DNA from: an uncultured Muribaculaceae bacterium | Lineage (GTDB): Bacteria > Bacteroidota > Bacteroidia > Bacteroidales > Muribaculaceae | Direction: 5' to 3' | Assembly (NCBI GenBank): GCA_910583525.1 | Contig: CAJTXL010000028.1 | Span: 1-35,835 of the forward strand | Length of the DNA: 35,835 nucleotides | Part shown: positions 1 to 7,644 of the stretch, in pieces | Numbering within the stretch: the first letter of the stretch is position 1 | Layout of the letters: each line of letters opens with the position of its first letter | Program-made: the position numbers and the translations under genes | Notes under the pieces: model-generated | What the model was told of the DNA's origin: nothing | The model's database searches: none | The model's input: the letters and a program-made list of their open reading frames with translations, nothing else

Positions 1-33
1 CTCACCGAGGTGCCCCCTCCCCGGCCGCCTGTA

Positions 34-58
34 GGGACATGCCTTTGGCATGTAGCCC
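34..58. repeat. Small palindrome (REP-like hairpin)
   Basis: The arms ACATGCC (37-43) and GGCATGT (47-53) are perfect complements around a TTT loop. An outer GGG (34-36) can pair with CCC (56-58) across a two-base bulge. Short GTAGGG-type palindromes are, from memory, frequent dispersed intergenic elements in Bacteroidales; only one copy is visible in this window, so the family assignment is inference. Confidence 0.45.
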
Positions 59-216
59 CCCGAAAAACGCAACCCGGCACCGCAAGCTCCCATCCACCCT
101 CTACCAGGCGGGCCGCCACCTCCGCCGCCAAAAGCCAAAACGGTGACAAAAACAAACAGCGAACATTGACATACTGCCCACGCATCAGCCCAAGACAGCA
201 AAAGGCCAAAGACACC

Positions 217-270
217 GACCCTAAAGACCTTAGCGACTTTAGAGACCTTAAAAACCTTAAAGTCCTTACA
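217..270. repeat. Six tandem 9-bp units, consensus GACCTTAAA
   Basis: Six consecutive 9-base units can be read without gaps: GACCCTAAA, GACCTTAGC, GACTTTAGA, GACCTTAAA, AACCTTAAA and GTCCTTACA. In the plus frame they translate as a degenerate Asp-Leu-Lys triplet repeat, which makes the surrounding frame look coding. No gene function is supported. Confidence 0.7.
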
Positions 271-397
271 GCCTCAAAAAGAGTTCTCCTGTACTCCCGT
301 CCAAAAAAATAAAAACCTTTTGTTCTTATGTCAAACAAGGAAAGGGCCACCGCCGTGCAGCCGGACCAAGAGCCGGCCCGACAATGCGTACCCACAG

Positions 398-455
398 ACA
401 GGGAGAGAAAACGGTCGCGCCGGGCGCCGTTTCCTCTCCCTGTTTCTTTTTATTG
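398..455 (+). terminator. Strong intrinsic terminator
   Basis: A 17-base arm at 398-414 pairs with 427-443 with a single A-C mismatch, around a 12-base GC-rich loop. It is followed by a T-rich tract (TGTTTCTTTTTATT). This reads as a rho-independent terminator on the plus strand, closing a transcription unit that begins before the window. It insulates the fimbrial operon downstream. Confidence 0.75.
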
Positions 456-543
456 ACAAACTGCCATCTTTTATAAAAATCATAACCAAAAGCGGCTTAG
501 GAGTTTGCACAGCTGCGAATTCATTATTTTTAACAAAATCGCG

Positions 544-575
544 CTTGGATTTTTTCATTCTACAATTTAATTTTG
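544..575 (+). promoter_or_regulatory. Bacteroidota promoter of the fimbrial operon
   Basis: TAATTTTG at 568-575 is a perfect TAnnTTTG -7 box. TTG at 545-547 lies exactly 20 bases upstream as the -33 element. The expected start of transcription is near 582, giving a leader of about 25 bases before the ATG at 607. Confidence 0.7.
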
Positions 576-606
576 CATCCGAAAAACACTGCAACACGAT
601 TATTTA

Positions 607-1845
607 ATGCTAACCAAGCTCGCTTTCTCCTTAACGACTATGTGTCTGATGGTTTTACAACCATCAGATATTCAAGCGTTTACCCCCCCCGACACAGATG
701 CCGGGGTTGAGAAAAACGAAGAAAGCCGGCTGCAATTCGACATTAACCGAAGCACACTAAAACCCGACAGCGCAGCCATCCGCTTTGCCGAACTCGTCGA
801 TTCAGCATCTGCCGCAAACTCTCTTATAGGCTTACACATTGAAGGAAGTTCCTCGCCCGACGGACCCGAAGCACTGAACGCACGTTTGGCACGAAAAAGA
901 GCCGAAGCGTTCCGAACGTTCATTTCCACAAAGGCTAACGTAAACGACAGCCTGATTTCATTCAATATAATCGCCGAAAACTGGGCGCGCCTGGCCGAAT
1001 TATATCCGCCGACATACAAAATCATTGAAGCACACACCGACCCCGTAAAGCGCGAAGCAGCACTACGACGCCATAACGCAGGACGCGACTGGCTTATGCT
1101 ACGCCGCGACATCCTGCCTCAGCTGCGGTATGTCGCTGCAAAGGCACGCTACAGGGCTCCGGCGCCTATAGCTACCGACACTGCGGCCGCAGAAATAAAA
1201 GAAATCGAATATACCTCATTCGACACTCCTGTAGAACCCGACACCGTCGTACCCCTAAACCCGGCACCGACTACGCCTGAAATCGAAACGCACTCAGGGC
1301 CGGCACCGCCGTGGCAAAGGCATATCTATGCCAAGACAAACGCACCGGCATGGGCTATGCTTTGGCTCAATGCCGCATGCGAAATCGACATCGCACCACA
1401 TTGGTCAGGACAACTTCCTATTTACTATTCAGGCTTCAACTACTTCACCTCTCGCCGCAAATTCCGAACTTTCACGGTCATGCCCGAAGTCCGCTACTGG
1501 CTCAACGGCGACAACCAAGGCTTCTTCGCCGGAGCGCATTTCGGCTTCGCCTTCTTCAACGTAGCATTCGAAGGCGACACACGCTACCAGGACCACAACG
1601 GCCGACGCCCGGCCTACGGTGGCGGAATGAACATAGGCTACCGCTTCAACTTCTGCCGCAACAAACGCTGGAAAATGGAAATATCGCTCGGTGCCGGAGT
1701 CTATGGCCTCTACTACGACGAATTCCAGAACAAGCACAACGGGCTTCTCAAAAGCACGCACCACCGCACTTTCTTCGGCATAGACAATGCCGCCGTTTCT
1801 TTCTGCTACCAATTTGACCTTAACGGAAGGAGGAACACGAAATGA
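607..1845 (+). CDS. OmpA-like / DUF3575 outer-membrane-associated protein
   Basis: This 412-residue protein starts with a signal peptide of about 24 residues. Residues around 75-110 (IEGSSSPDG, NARLARKRAEAF) match the OmpA-type peptidoglycan-binding pattern. A Pro/Thr-rich linker at about 185-235 leads to a C-terminal domain (about 240-405) rich in aromatic, alternating strands (MPEVRYWL, AHFGFAFF, GGGMNIGYRF) typical of DUF3575, a family found in Bacteroidetes fimbrial loci. The combination suggests an outer-membrane strand-rich domain joined to a wall-binding domain that may anchor or assemble the surface structure encoded downstream. It is the first gene of the operon and overlaps the next start by ATGA. 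Start chosen from the promoter and signal peptide. The role is inferred from family and context. Confidence 0.75.
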   Translation: MLTKLAFSLTTMCLMVLQPSDIQAFTPPDTDAGVEKNEESRLQFDINRSTLKPDSAAIRFAELVDSASAANSLIGLHIEGSSSPDGPEALNARLARKRAEAFRTFISTKANVNDSLISFNIIAENWARLAELYPPTYKIIEAHTDPVKREAALRRHNAGRDWLMLRRDILPQLRYVAAKARYRAPAPIATDTAAAEIKEIEYTSFDTPVEPDTVVPLNPAPTTPEIETHSGPAPPWQRHIYAKTNAPAWAMLWLNAACEIDIAPHWSGQLPIYYSGFNYFTSRRKFRTFTVMPEVRYWLNGDNQGFFAGAHFGFAFFNVAFEGDTRYQDHNGRRPAYGGGMNIGYRFNFCRNKRWKMEISLGAGVYGLYYDEFQNKHNGLLKSTHHRTFFGIDNAAVSFCYQFDLNGRRNTK

Positions 1846-2846
1846 AAGCGTTCCTCTCCGTAAAAAACATAGCCCGGACAATTGTAATGGCATTGGCCGT
1901 CTCGGCGGCATCGTGCGTGCACGAATTTCCCGAGGTCCCCGAAACGCGCAAAGTCGAACTGACCGTTACGCATAAAAAAGAGTGGACGGAATACGACCAT
2001 GTAATCAGCCGCGGCATTTCGCCCGAAAACACAATAATCCGTTACCATTTCCTCGTTACACAGCCCGACGACCACGACACTAAAGTATCTGAAAAAATCA
2101 TATACTCCGACGACCTCACTCGGCCCGACTTTACCACGACACTCGACATACCCACAGGCTCCTACGACATATGGGCATGGAGCGACCACGCACACCCCGA
2201 CAGCCGAGAATCGGTGCACCACGACACCGGCGACTTCGCAAACATAACATACACACAGCCCTACAACGGAAACGACGACCGACGCGACGCCTTCCGTGGC
2301 ACGACGCCCGTCACCGTCGAAGCTTCGACCGAAGCCGAGACCAAAGCGCATGCCACACTCGAGCTTGAGCGACCGTTCGCAAAATACCGCTTCGTGGCGA
2401 CAGACCTCGAAGAATTCATCGGTCGCGAAATATCGCGTCGCTCGCTGGCGCAGCCTCGTGGACCCAACTACGCCCCACTCCTCGGCATATACCGTGTAAA
2501 AATGATTTACACGGGCTATATGCCGTCAAAATTCAACAACTTCATCAACAGGCCGGTCGACAGCTCTGTCGGTGTGAGCTACGACGGCACCATAACACAG
2601 CTCGACGACGGCGAAGCGCTCCTCTCTTTCGACTACGTCATGGTGAACGGCCATGAATCAAGCATTCCCGTAGCGGTCGAAATCTACGACGGAAAGACAC
2701 TCATCGCCAATACCGGAGCCATAAACGTGCCAATTGTCAGAAACCGTCTGACAACCGTCCGGGGCAAATTCCTGACATCGCGTGCAAATGAGGGCGTAGG
2801 CATAGACCCCGGTTTCGACGGTGACTTCAACATAGAGATAAAATAA
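1842..2846 (+). CDS. FimB/Mfa2-like fimbrial lipoprotein (DUF5119 type)
   Basis: This 334-residue protein has an N-terminal hydrophobic stretch ending in a lipobox (SAASC, Cys near residue 26). After it come the features I associate with the FimB/Mfa2 family: a short acidic Pro-rich segment, strands around KVELTVTHKKEW, a segment IRYHFLV, and DIPTGSYDIWAWSDHA, which resembles the conserved strand of fimbrillin folds. In characterised Bacteroidales fimbriae this family forms the cell anchor and ends polymerisation. It overlaps the upstream gene by four bases (ATGA), with a good Shine-Dalgarno (GGAAGGAGG) at 1825-1833. The two following genes encode candidate shaft or tip subunits. Family membership is fairly clear; the anchor role is inferred. 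Confidence 0.75.
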   Translation: MKAFLSVKNIARTIVMALAVSAASCVHEFPEVPETRKVELTVTHKKEWTEYDHVISRGISPENTIIRYHFLVTQPDDHDTKVSEKIIYSDDLTRPDFTTTLDIPTGSYDIWAWSDHAHPDSRESVHHDTGDFANITYTQPYNGNDDRRDAFRGTTPVTVEASTEAETKAHATLELERPFAKYRFVATDLEEFIGREISRRSLAQPRGPNYAPLLGIYRVKMIYTGYMPSKFNNFINRPVDSSVGVSYDGTITQLDDGEALLSFDYVMVNGHESSIPVAVEIYDGKTLIANTGAINVPIVRNRLTTVRGKFLTSRANEGVGIDPGFDGDFNIEIK

Positions 2847-2879
2847 ACTAAATCAATATAACTTAACACCTACATTGCA

Positions 2880-5552
2880 ATGAGAAATACATCGCTTTGG
2901 TTTATCGCCGCAGGAGCCCTGTTGGCAGCCTCTTGCTCCAACGAGGAGCTGGTAGCACCGTCACCCGACGGCACCGTCTCCTTCTCAGTAGAAATACCCG
3001 ACGCCATAGGCTCACGCGCCTTCGGCGACGGCTACTCGGCAAAAACACTCCGCTATGCCGTTTATGATGCCGACGCAGACGACTTTCTTGTCGAAGAAGG
3101 CTCAGCATCGTTCGGCTCTACAGAACTTTCGACAACCGTAAGCCTGCAGCTCGTCAACGGGCGCAACTACAAAATAGCATTCTTCGCATACTACACCTTG
3201 AACAGCGTGTATACTTTCAACGCCGAGGCCAAGACAGTGACCATAAACTACACATCGATGGCAAACGTCTCGAGCCAACGTAACGACTACGACGCTTTCT
3301 ATAAAATGGAAGAGGTAGCCGTAAAAGGCGCCATTAGCCGCAACGTAACGCTCAAACGTCCCGTTGCACAAATCAACTGGGGCACCGACGACTACGACAT
3401 CACCAACGAAGCCGTAAACCAGGCCTACGGCTCAAGCCTGCGCACAGGTATCGAATTTACCGCCTGCAACACTCTCGACCTGCTCTCAGGCGAAGCATCC
3501 GGTGAAACAACCGTCAAAATGAAAGCGCAGAACCCTATTGATACAAGTTACGGCGATTTCCCCGTCGACGGCTACAAATGGCTGAACTGCAAATACATCC
3601 TCGTACCTGAAGACGCACCCGTAATGGACATGAAACTCAACCTCTACCGCGGCAGCAGCACATTGGTGAACACGGTCGAAGTGAGCAACGTGCCCGTCGG
3701 CCGCAACTACCGCACGAACATCTACGGTTCGCTGCTTACTTCTCCCGTCAACATCACCGTTGTCAAAGACCCCATTTTCGAAACTCCCGACAACAACAAA
3801 GAAGTATGGCAGGGCAATGCCACAACTCCCAAACAGGATGAGGCCGGCAACTACCTCATAGCAAAAGCATCCGACATGGCCGGTCTGGCCCAAATGGTAA
3901 ACAGCGGCAACAGCCTTTCGGGCAAAACCGTACTTCTAACAACCGACATCGACCTCGGTAATCTGCCCTGGTCGCCCATCGGCACAAAGACAGCTCCTTT
4001 CGCAGGCAACTTCGACGGACAGAACCACACCGTCAAGAACCTCAACATCGACCTCGCCGGCAAAGAAACAGCTCCTATAGGACTATTCGGATACATATGG
4101 TCTGATATCGAACTGAAAAACCTCACCATCGACGGGGCCAACGTCAACGCACTCGGCACGACAAACGACGCAGCCAACGGCACCGGCATTCTCGTAGGAA
4201 CCTTCGTCGGCAAAGCAATCTCAAACATCACAATCAAAAACGCGGCCATCAAAGCATACCGTTGGGCCGGCGGCATTGCAGGATACTCATACACCAATAT
4301 AGGCGGATGTACCGTCGACGGCATCGACATCGCACTCAGCTTCGAGTACACCTCAAAAAAAGAATGGGATAACTGCGACAAGGCCGGTGCAATCGTCGGA
4401 ATTGCCAACGAAGACCCCGACACATACGCCGATAACAAAGCCTACAATGTCAACATCACCGGATACCGCCACATCGGAGGTCTATTCGGCCTCGTCAATG
4501 GCAACGCCACAGCCAAAAACAACACTGCCGACAACGTAACCATCACCCAAACTTTCGAGCACAACTACGAGAACCTTGCTCCCGGCGCACTCGTAAGCGG
4601 CACAATAGGCGAGTATGCCAGCGGAAACGAAAGCACCACAAACACCGCGACAAACGTGACAATATACAAACCATCAATCGTTTCCGAACCGGCACAGATT
4701 GTCGAAGCGCTCGGCAATGGCGGATATGTAGGCATCGAAGCCGACCTTGACTTCACCGCACTGCAAGGCTCTGTAACTATAGAAAAGCCCACCATAATCG
4801 ACCTTAAAGGCAATGTCACAGTCAACGCCAACCAGATTGTAAACAACTCCGAACTCACAGTCAAAGGCTCAGGCAAAATGACCGGAGAAAAGAACCTCAT
4901 TTCCAACGGCACCGAAGGTAAACTCACCATAGATGGCGGCGAATTCGAAACCACAGGAACCCCGGGACAGTACAGCCCCGTACATGCCATCTACAGCGAA
5001 GGCGACGTAACAATCAACGGCGGCACTTTCAAAGCCGGCACATCCGGCCTCAACGTAAACCTCGCCGGTTGGAAAAACCATAACAAGACCATCATCGTAA
5101 ACGGCGGCACTTTCATTGCCACGACCAACTGGGATTATGCAATAAACCTCTACGGCAACGGCGATGCCGATAGTGGCAACAAAGCTGTAATCAACGGCGG
5201 CACATTCATCGGCAACTTCGGCGCGGGCCGTGCCGACAACGGCATCGATGTCACAATAAACGGCGGAACGTTCATCTGCAAAGGCACATACCACGGCTTC
5301 TGCGCCGGTGCCGAATCCTTTGGTTCGGAAAACACCAAAGTGACCGTAAACGGCGGCTTGTTCTACGCCGCAGGGAGCGGCTTCGCACTCTGCAAGGCAA
5401 ACAAGGCTTCAATGACCGTCAAAGGCGCCGTTATCAACAAAACCGGCGGCAACTTCACCCTTGCCGAAAGCTCGGCAATCACCGAGACCGACCAAAGCGT
5501 AGAAGTAGACGGAACTACCTATACTTTCGGCTACAAAGTCGTTGCACAGTAA
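2880..5552 (+). CDS. Fimbrillin-like lipoprotein with beta-helix C-terminal region
   Basis: This 890-residue lipoprotein has lipobox LAASC with Cys19, followed by acidic SNEEL, which fits a Bacteroidetes lipoprotein surface-export signal. Residues about 30-300 form a fimbrillin-like domain containing GSRAFGDGY; Arg46-Ala47 sits where fimbrillins of the FimA type are cleaved. From about 310 the protein changes: GLUG-like segments (FAGNFDGQNHTVKNL, GGIAGYSY, IGGLFGLVNG) and then repeated NGGTF turns at residues 713, 741, 772, 794 and 824 point to a right-handed beta-helix. I read it as a surface or fimbrial-tip adhesin with a polymerisation-type N-terminal domain. The N-terminal third is paralogous to the next gene product. 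It lies 33 bases after the FimB-like gene in the same operon. The ligand is unknown. Confidence 0.75.
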   Translation: MRNTSLWFIAAGALLAASCSNEELVAPSPDGTVSFSVEIPDAIGSRAFGDGYSAKTLRYAVYDADADDFLVEEGSASFGSTELSTTVSLQLVNGRNYKIAFFAYYTLNSVYTFNAEAKTVTINYTSMANVSSQRNDYDAFYKMEEVAVKGAISRNVTLKRPVAQINWGTDDYDITNEAVNQAYGSSLRTGIEFTACNTLDLLSGEASGETTVKMKAQNPIDTSYGDFPVDGYKWLNCKYILVPEDAPVMDMKLNLYRGSSTLVNTVEVSNVPVGRNYRTNIYGSLLTSPVNITVVKDPIFETPDNNKEVWQGNATTPKQDEAGNYLIAKASDMAGLAQMVNSGNSLSGKTVLLTTDIDLGNLPWSPIGTKTAPFAGNFDGQNHTVKNLNIDLAGKETAPIGLFGYIWSDIELKNLTIDGANVNALGTTNDAANGTGILVGTFVGKAISNITIKNAAIKAYRWAGGIAGYSYTNIGGCTVDGIDIALSFEYTSKKEWDNCDKAGAIVGIANEDPDTYADNKAYNVNITGYRHIGGLFGLVNGNATAKNNTADNVTITQTFEHNYENLAPGALVSGTIGEYASGNESTTNTATNVTIYKPSIVSEPAQIVEALGNGGYVGIEADLDFTALQGSVTIEKPTIIDLKGNVTVNANQIVNNSELTVKGSGKMTGEKNLISNGTEGKLTIDGGEFETTGTPGQYSPVHAIYSEGDVTINGGTFKAGTSGLNVNLAGWKNHNKTIIVNGGTFIATTNWDYAINLYGNGDADSGNKAVINGGTFIGNFGAGRADNGIDVTINGGTFICKGTYHGFCAGAESFGSENTKVTVNGGLFYAAGSGFALCKANKASMTVKGAVINKTGGNFTLAESSAITETDQSVEVDGTTYTFGYKVVAQ
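5016..5363 (+). repeat. Coding repeats: five NGGTF-type beta-helix turns
   Basis: Five copies of a near-identical codon run for Asn-Gly-Gly-(Thr/Leu)-Phe begin at 5016, 5100, 5193, 5259 and 5349. The peptide spacing is 28, 31, 22 and 30 residues. A weaker IDGGEF precedes them near residue 685. Regular spacing with Gly-Gly turns is characteristic of solenoid rungs. The DNA similarity could allow changes in rung number by recombination. Confidence 0.6.
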
Positions 5553-5587
5553 GCCTACAAACAAATAAATCTCAAATATATCGCACA

Positions 5588-7537
5588 ATGAAAAAAAGTA
5601 ATCTCTTCATGCTATCTGCGGCGGCTATGTTGCTCGGCACAGCCTGCTCGCAAGAAGACGTCATTCCGGCAGTAACACCTGACGGCGACGGAAACGTAAC
5701 ATTCACAATCCGCACCGACGGAGCAACCGGCTCGCGTGCTTTCGGCGACGGCTACACCGCCCTCAAACTCCAGTATGCCGTCTACGAAGCCGGTTCCCCG
5801 ACTCCTATCATCACGGTTGCCGACGGCGATGCCAATCAGGTCACCTTCGCCGAAAATGCCCTCAGCACAACAGTCAGCCTCAAACTCGTAAACGGCAAGA
5901 ACTACGACATCCTCTTCTGGGCCGACAATGAAAACGCCCCCTACACCTTCGATGCCGCAGCGCAGACCGTAACCATCGACTACACCGCAATGCCGGCCGT
6001 CAACGACGAAGAGCGCGACGCTTTCTATGTTATGGAAAACACCGGCGTGATATCCGGCCCCATCAACAAGACAGTCGTCCTTAAACGTCCGTTCGCTCAG
6101 GTCAATCTCGGAACAGACGACCTCACTGCCGACGAAGTCGTACGCGTCTATGGCGAAGATGCCGCAAACCTCCGCACCTCGGTAAAGGTAAAAGCATACT
6201 CCACACTCAACCTCGCCACAAAAGAAGTGGGCGGCGAAACTGAACTCGCCTTCACTGCCGGCGCAATACCGACCGACGAGACATTCCCCGTCGAGAACTA
6301 CGAATATCTGCACATGAATTATCTTCTCGTGCCGCAGACACAGAGCAGTGTTGCCGACTTCAACTTCACTCTCGCAGTGGCCGACAACAGTTCCTCGTTC
6401 GACTTCGCCGTCACCAACGTGCCCTTGCAGGCAAATTACCGCACAAACATCTACGGCTCGCTCCTTACCAACCCGGCCGAATACATAGTTACCAAAGACC
6501 CCATCTTTGAAACGCCCGACTTCAACAAAGAGGTTGTCGTAGCCAAGACAGGTCAGGAATTCGTCGATGCCTTAGCCGACAATAGTGTCGGAAAAATCCA
6601 AGTCAGTGAAAACATCGACCTCAGCACCGCAACGCCGGAACAGCTGAAAGTCACTTCCGACAAAACCATCGAGATGGCCGATAACGCCTCTCTTACTCTA
6701 CCCGCAGCGCAGCACTTCGAAGCCGTAAGCAGCGACCTCACAATCATCGGCGGACGCATCGCCAATGTCGATGCCGACGGCAATCCGCTCGCCATCAGCC
6801 GTGCCGGCGAAGAAGACCCCATGAAAGGCGTTGCAAAATCGCTTATCGAAATCACCGACGGCAACCTTATCCTCAAAGGCGTAGAACTTGTCAACGACAT
6901 GAACCACCACTGGCACGGGCCGAAGACAAACTCCGCAGCAATCGCCTACTGGGGCAATTGCGAAATCAACATCGAAGACTCCAAAATCTACTCGGGCGAG
7001 TTCACACTCTGCGGCATGGGCCGTGGCGGTGTCAACACCAGTGTCGTAAACCTCAAAAACAGCTACTTCGAATCCACTTCTTCAAACATCAACAACGGCA
7101 CAAACTGGGCTTACTGCATGCGCCTGTTCGGTAAAGAAGGCGTTCTCGAAAACTGCGAAGTCAAAGGCATCCAAGGCGCCGTGTCTCCCGAAGAAGGCAC
7201 ATTCACGTTCAAGGGCGGAAAATACTACACCGTAAACACTCCCGGCAGACAAGACGCTTTCTACGCCCTCTATGCCACCAACGGCGCCAAGATAATCATC
7301 GAAGACGGCGACTTCTACGGCCCCGAAAAACGTACAGGCCTCGCCATCGAAGGTACCAGCTGCGTTGTCAGCGGCGACAATGACACCGGCTTACCCGTAG
7401 GCTCTATCGTCGACATCCAAGGCGGACGTTTCTCCGGCAAAGCATATGTAGGCAACCGCATCTGCGACGAATTCGACTGGATTGAGACTTCCGACCCCGA
7501 AAATCCCCTAATCAAGTGGACTGTCGCGCCCAACTAA
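5588..7537 (+). CDS. Fimbrillin-like lipoprotein with beta-helix-like C-terminal region (paralogue)
   Basis: This 649-residue lipoprotein has lipobox LLGTAC with Cys20, followed by SQED. Its residues 30-310 closely follow the preceding protein: GSRAFGDGY (Arg50-Ala51), LKLQYAVYEA, TTVSLKLVNGKNYDI, DAFYVME, VVLKRPFAQVNLGTDD, ANYRTNIYGSLLTNP and VTKDPIFETPDFNKEV all have counterparts, so the pair arose by tandem duplication of the N-terminal module. The C-terminal half differs; it has strand-turn segments such as SDLTIIGGRIANV, ITDGNLILKGVEL and IIIEDGDFYG that suggest a shorter beta-helix. It ends the four-gene operon, 35 bases after its paralogue. It is probably an alternative surface subunit or adhesin. 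The function is inferred and the ligand unknown. Confidence 0.72.
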   Translation: MKKSNLFMLSAAAMLLGTACSQEDVIPAVTPDGDGNVTFTIRTDGATGSRAFGDGYTALKLQYAVYEAGSPTPIITVADGDANQVTFAENALSTTVSLKLVNGKNYDILFWADNENAPYTFDAAAQTVTIDYTAMPAVNDEERDAFYVMENTGVISGPINKTVVLKRPFAQVNLGTDDLTADEVVRVYGEDAANLRTSVKVKAYSTLNLATKEVGGETELAFTAGAIPTDETFPVENYEYLHMNYLLVPQTQSSVADFNFTLAVADNSSSFDFAVTNVPLQANYRTNIYGSLLTNPAEYIVTKDPIFETPDFNKEVVVAKTGQEFVDALADNSVGKIQVSENIDLSTATPEQLKVTSDKTIEMADNASLTLPAAQHFEAVSSDLTIIGGRIANVDADGNPLAISRAGEEDPMKGVAKSLIEITDGNLILKGVELVNDMNHHWHGPKTNSAAIAYWGNCEINIEDSKIYSGEFTLCGMGRGGVNTSVVNLKNSYFESTSSNINNGTNWAYCMRLFGKEGVLENCEVKGIQGAVSPEEGTFTFKGGKYYTVNTPGRQDAFYALYATNGAKIIIEDGDFYGPEKRTGLAIEGTSCVVSGDNDTGLPVGSIVDIQGGRFSGKAYVGNRICDEFDWIETSDPENPLIKWTVAPN

Positions 7538-7575
7538 GCCCGACAGCCACAGCAAGCGCATAACATACATCTCCG

Positions 7576-7607
7576 ACGAGGCCGTGCCATTTCCGACACG
7601 GCCTCGT
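7576..7607 (+). terminator. Hairpin ending the fimbrial operon
   Basis: ACGAGGCCGTG (7576-7586) and CACGGCCTCGT (7597-7607) form a perfect 11-bp stem with a 10-base loop. The T tract after it is poor (TGCGCGTTTGGG), so termination may be partial. The last base of the stem is also the first T of the -33 TTG of the next promoter. Confidence 0.6.
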
Positions 7608-7637
7608 TGCGCGTTTGGGAAATAATTTGTAAATTTG
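7607..7637 (+). promoter_or_regulatory. Promoter of the DUF262/ATPase operon
   Basis: TTG at 7607-7609 and TAAATTTG at 7630-7637 are separated by exactly 20 bases, the expected Bacteroidota arrangement. Transcription would start near 7644, almost on the ATG at 7645, which suggests a leaderless or nearly leaderless message. Confidence 0.65.
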
Positions 7638-7644
7638 CGGCATT

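Larger units (their letters stand above)
1..397. other. Intergenic stretch without a convincing gene
   Basis: I see no supportable gene here. A 100-codon frame is open from position 10, but it has no ribosome binding site, its residues are Pro, Arg, Lys and Thr rich without any domain, and part of it is only the translation of the 9-bp tandem repeat at 217-270. The stretch holds a small palindrome (34-58), that repeat, and a weak 5-bp GC-rich inverted repeat near 361-378. It is probably the tail of an upstream intergenic region. Confidence 0.6.

Noticed and set aside
10..312. 100-codon open frame at the window start
   Set aside because: No ribosome site, no domain, and its end is the translation of a 9-bp DNA repeat.
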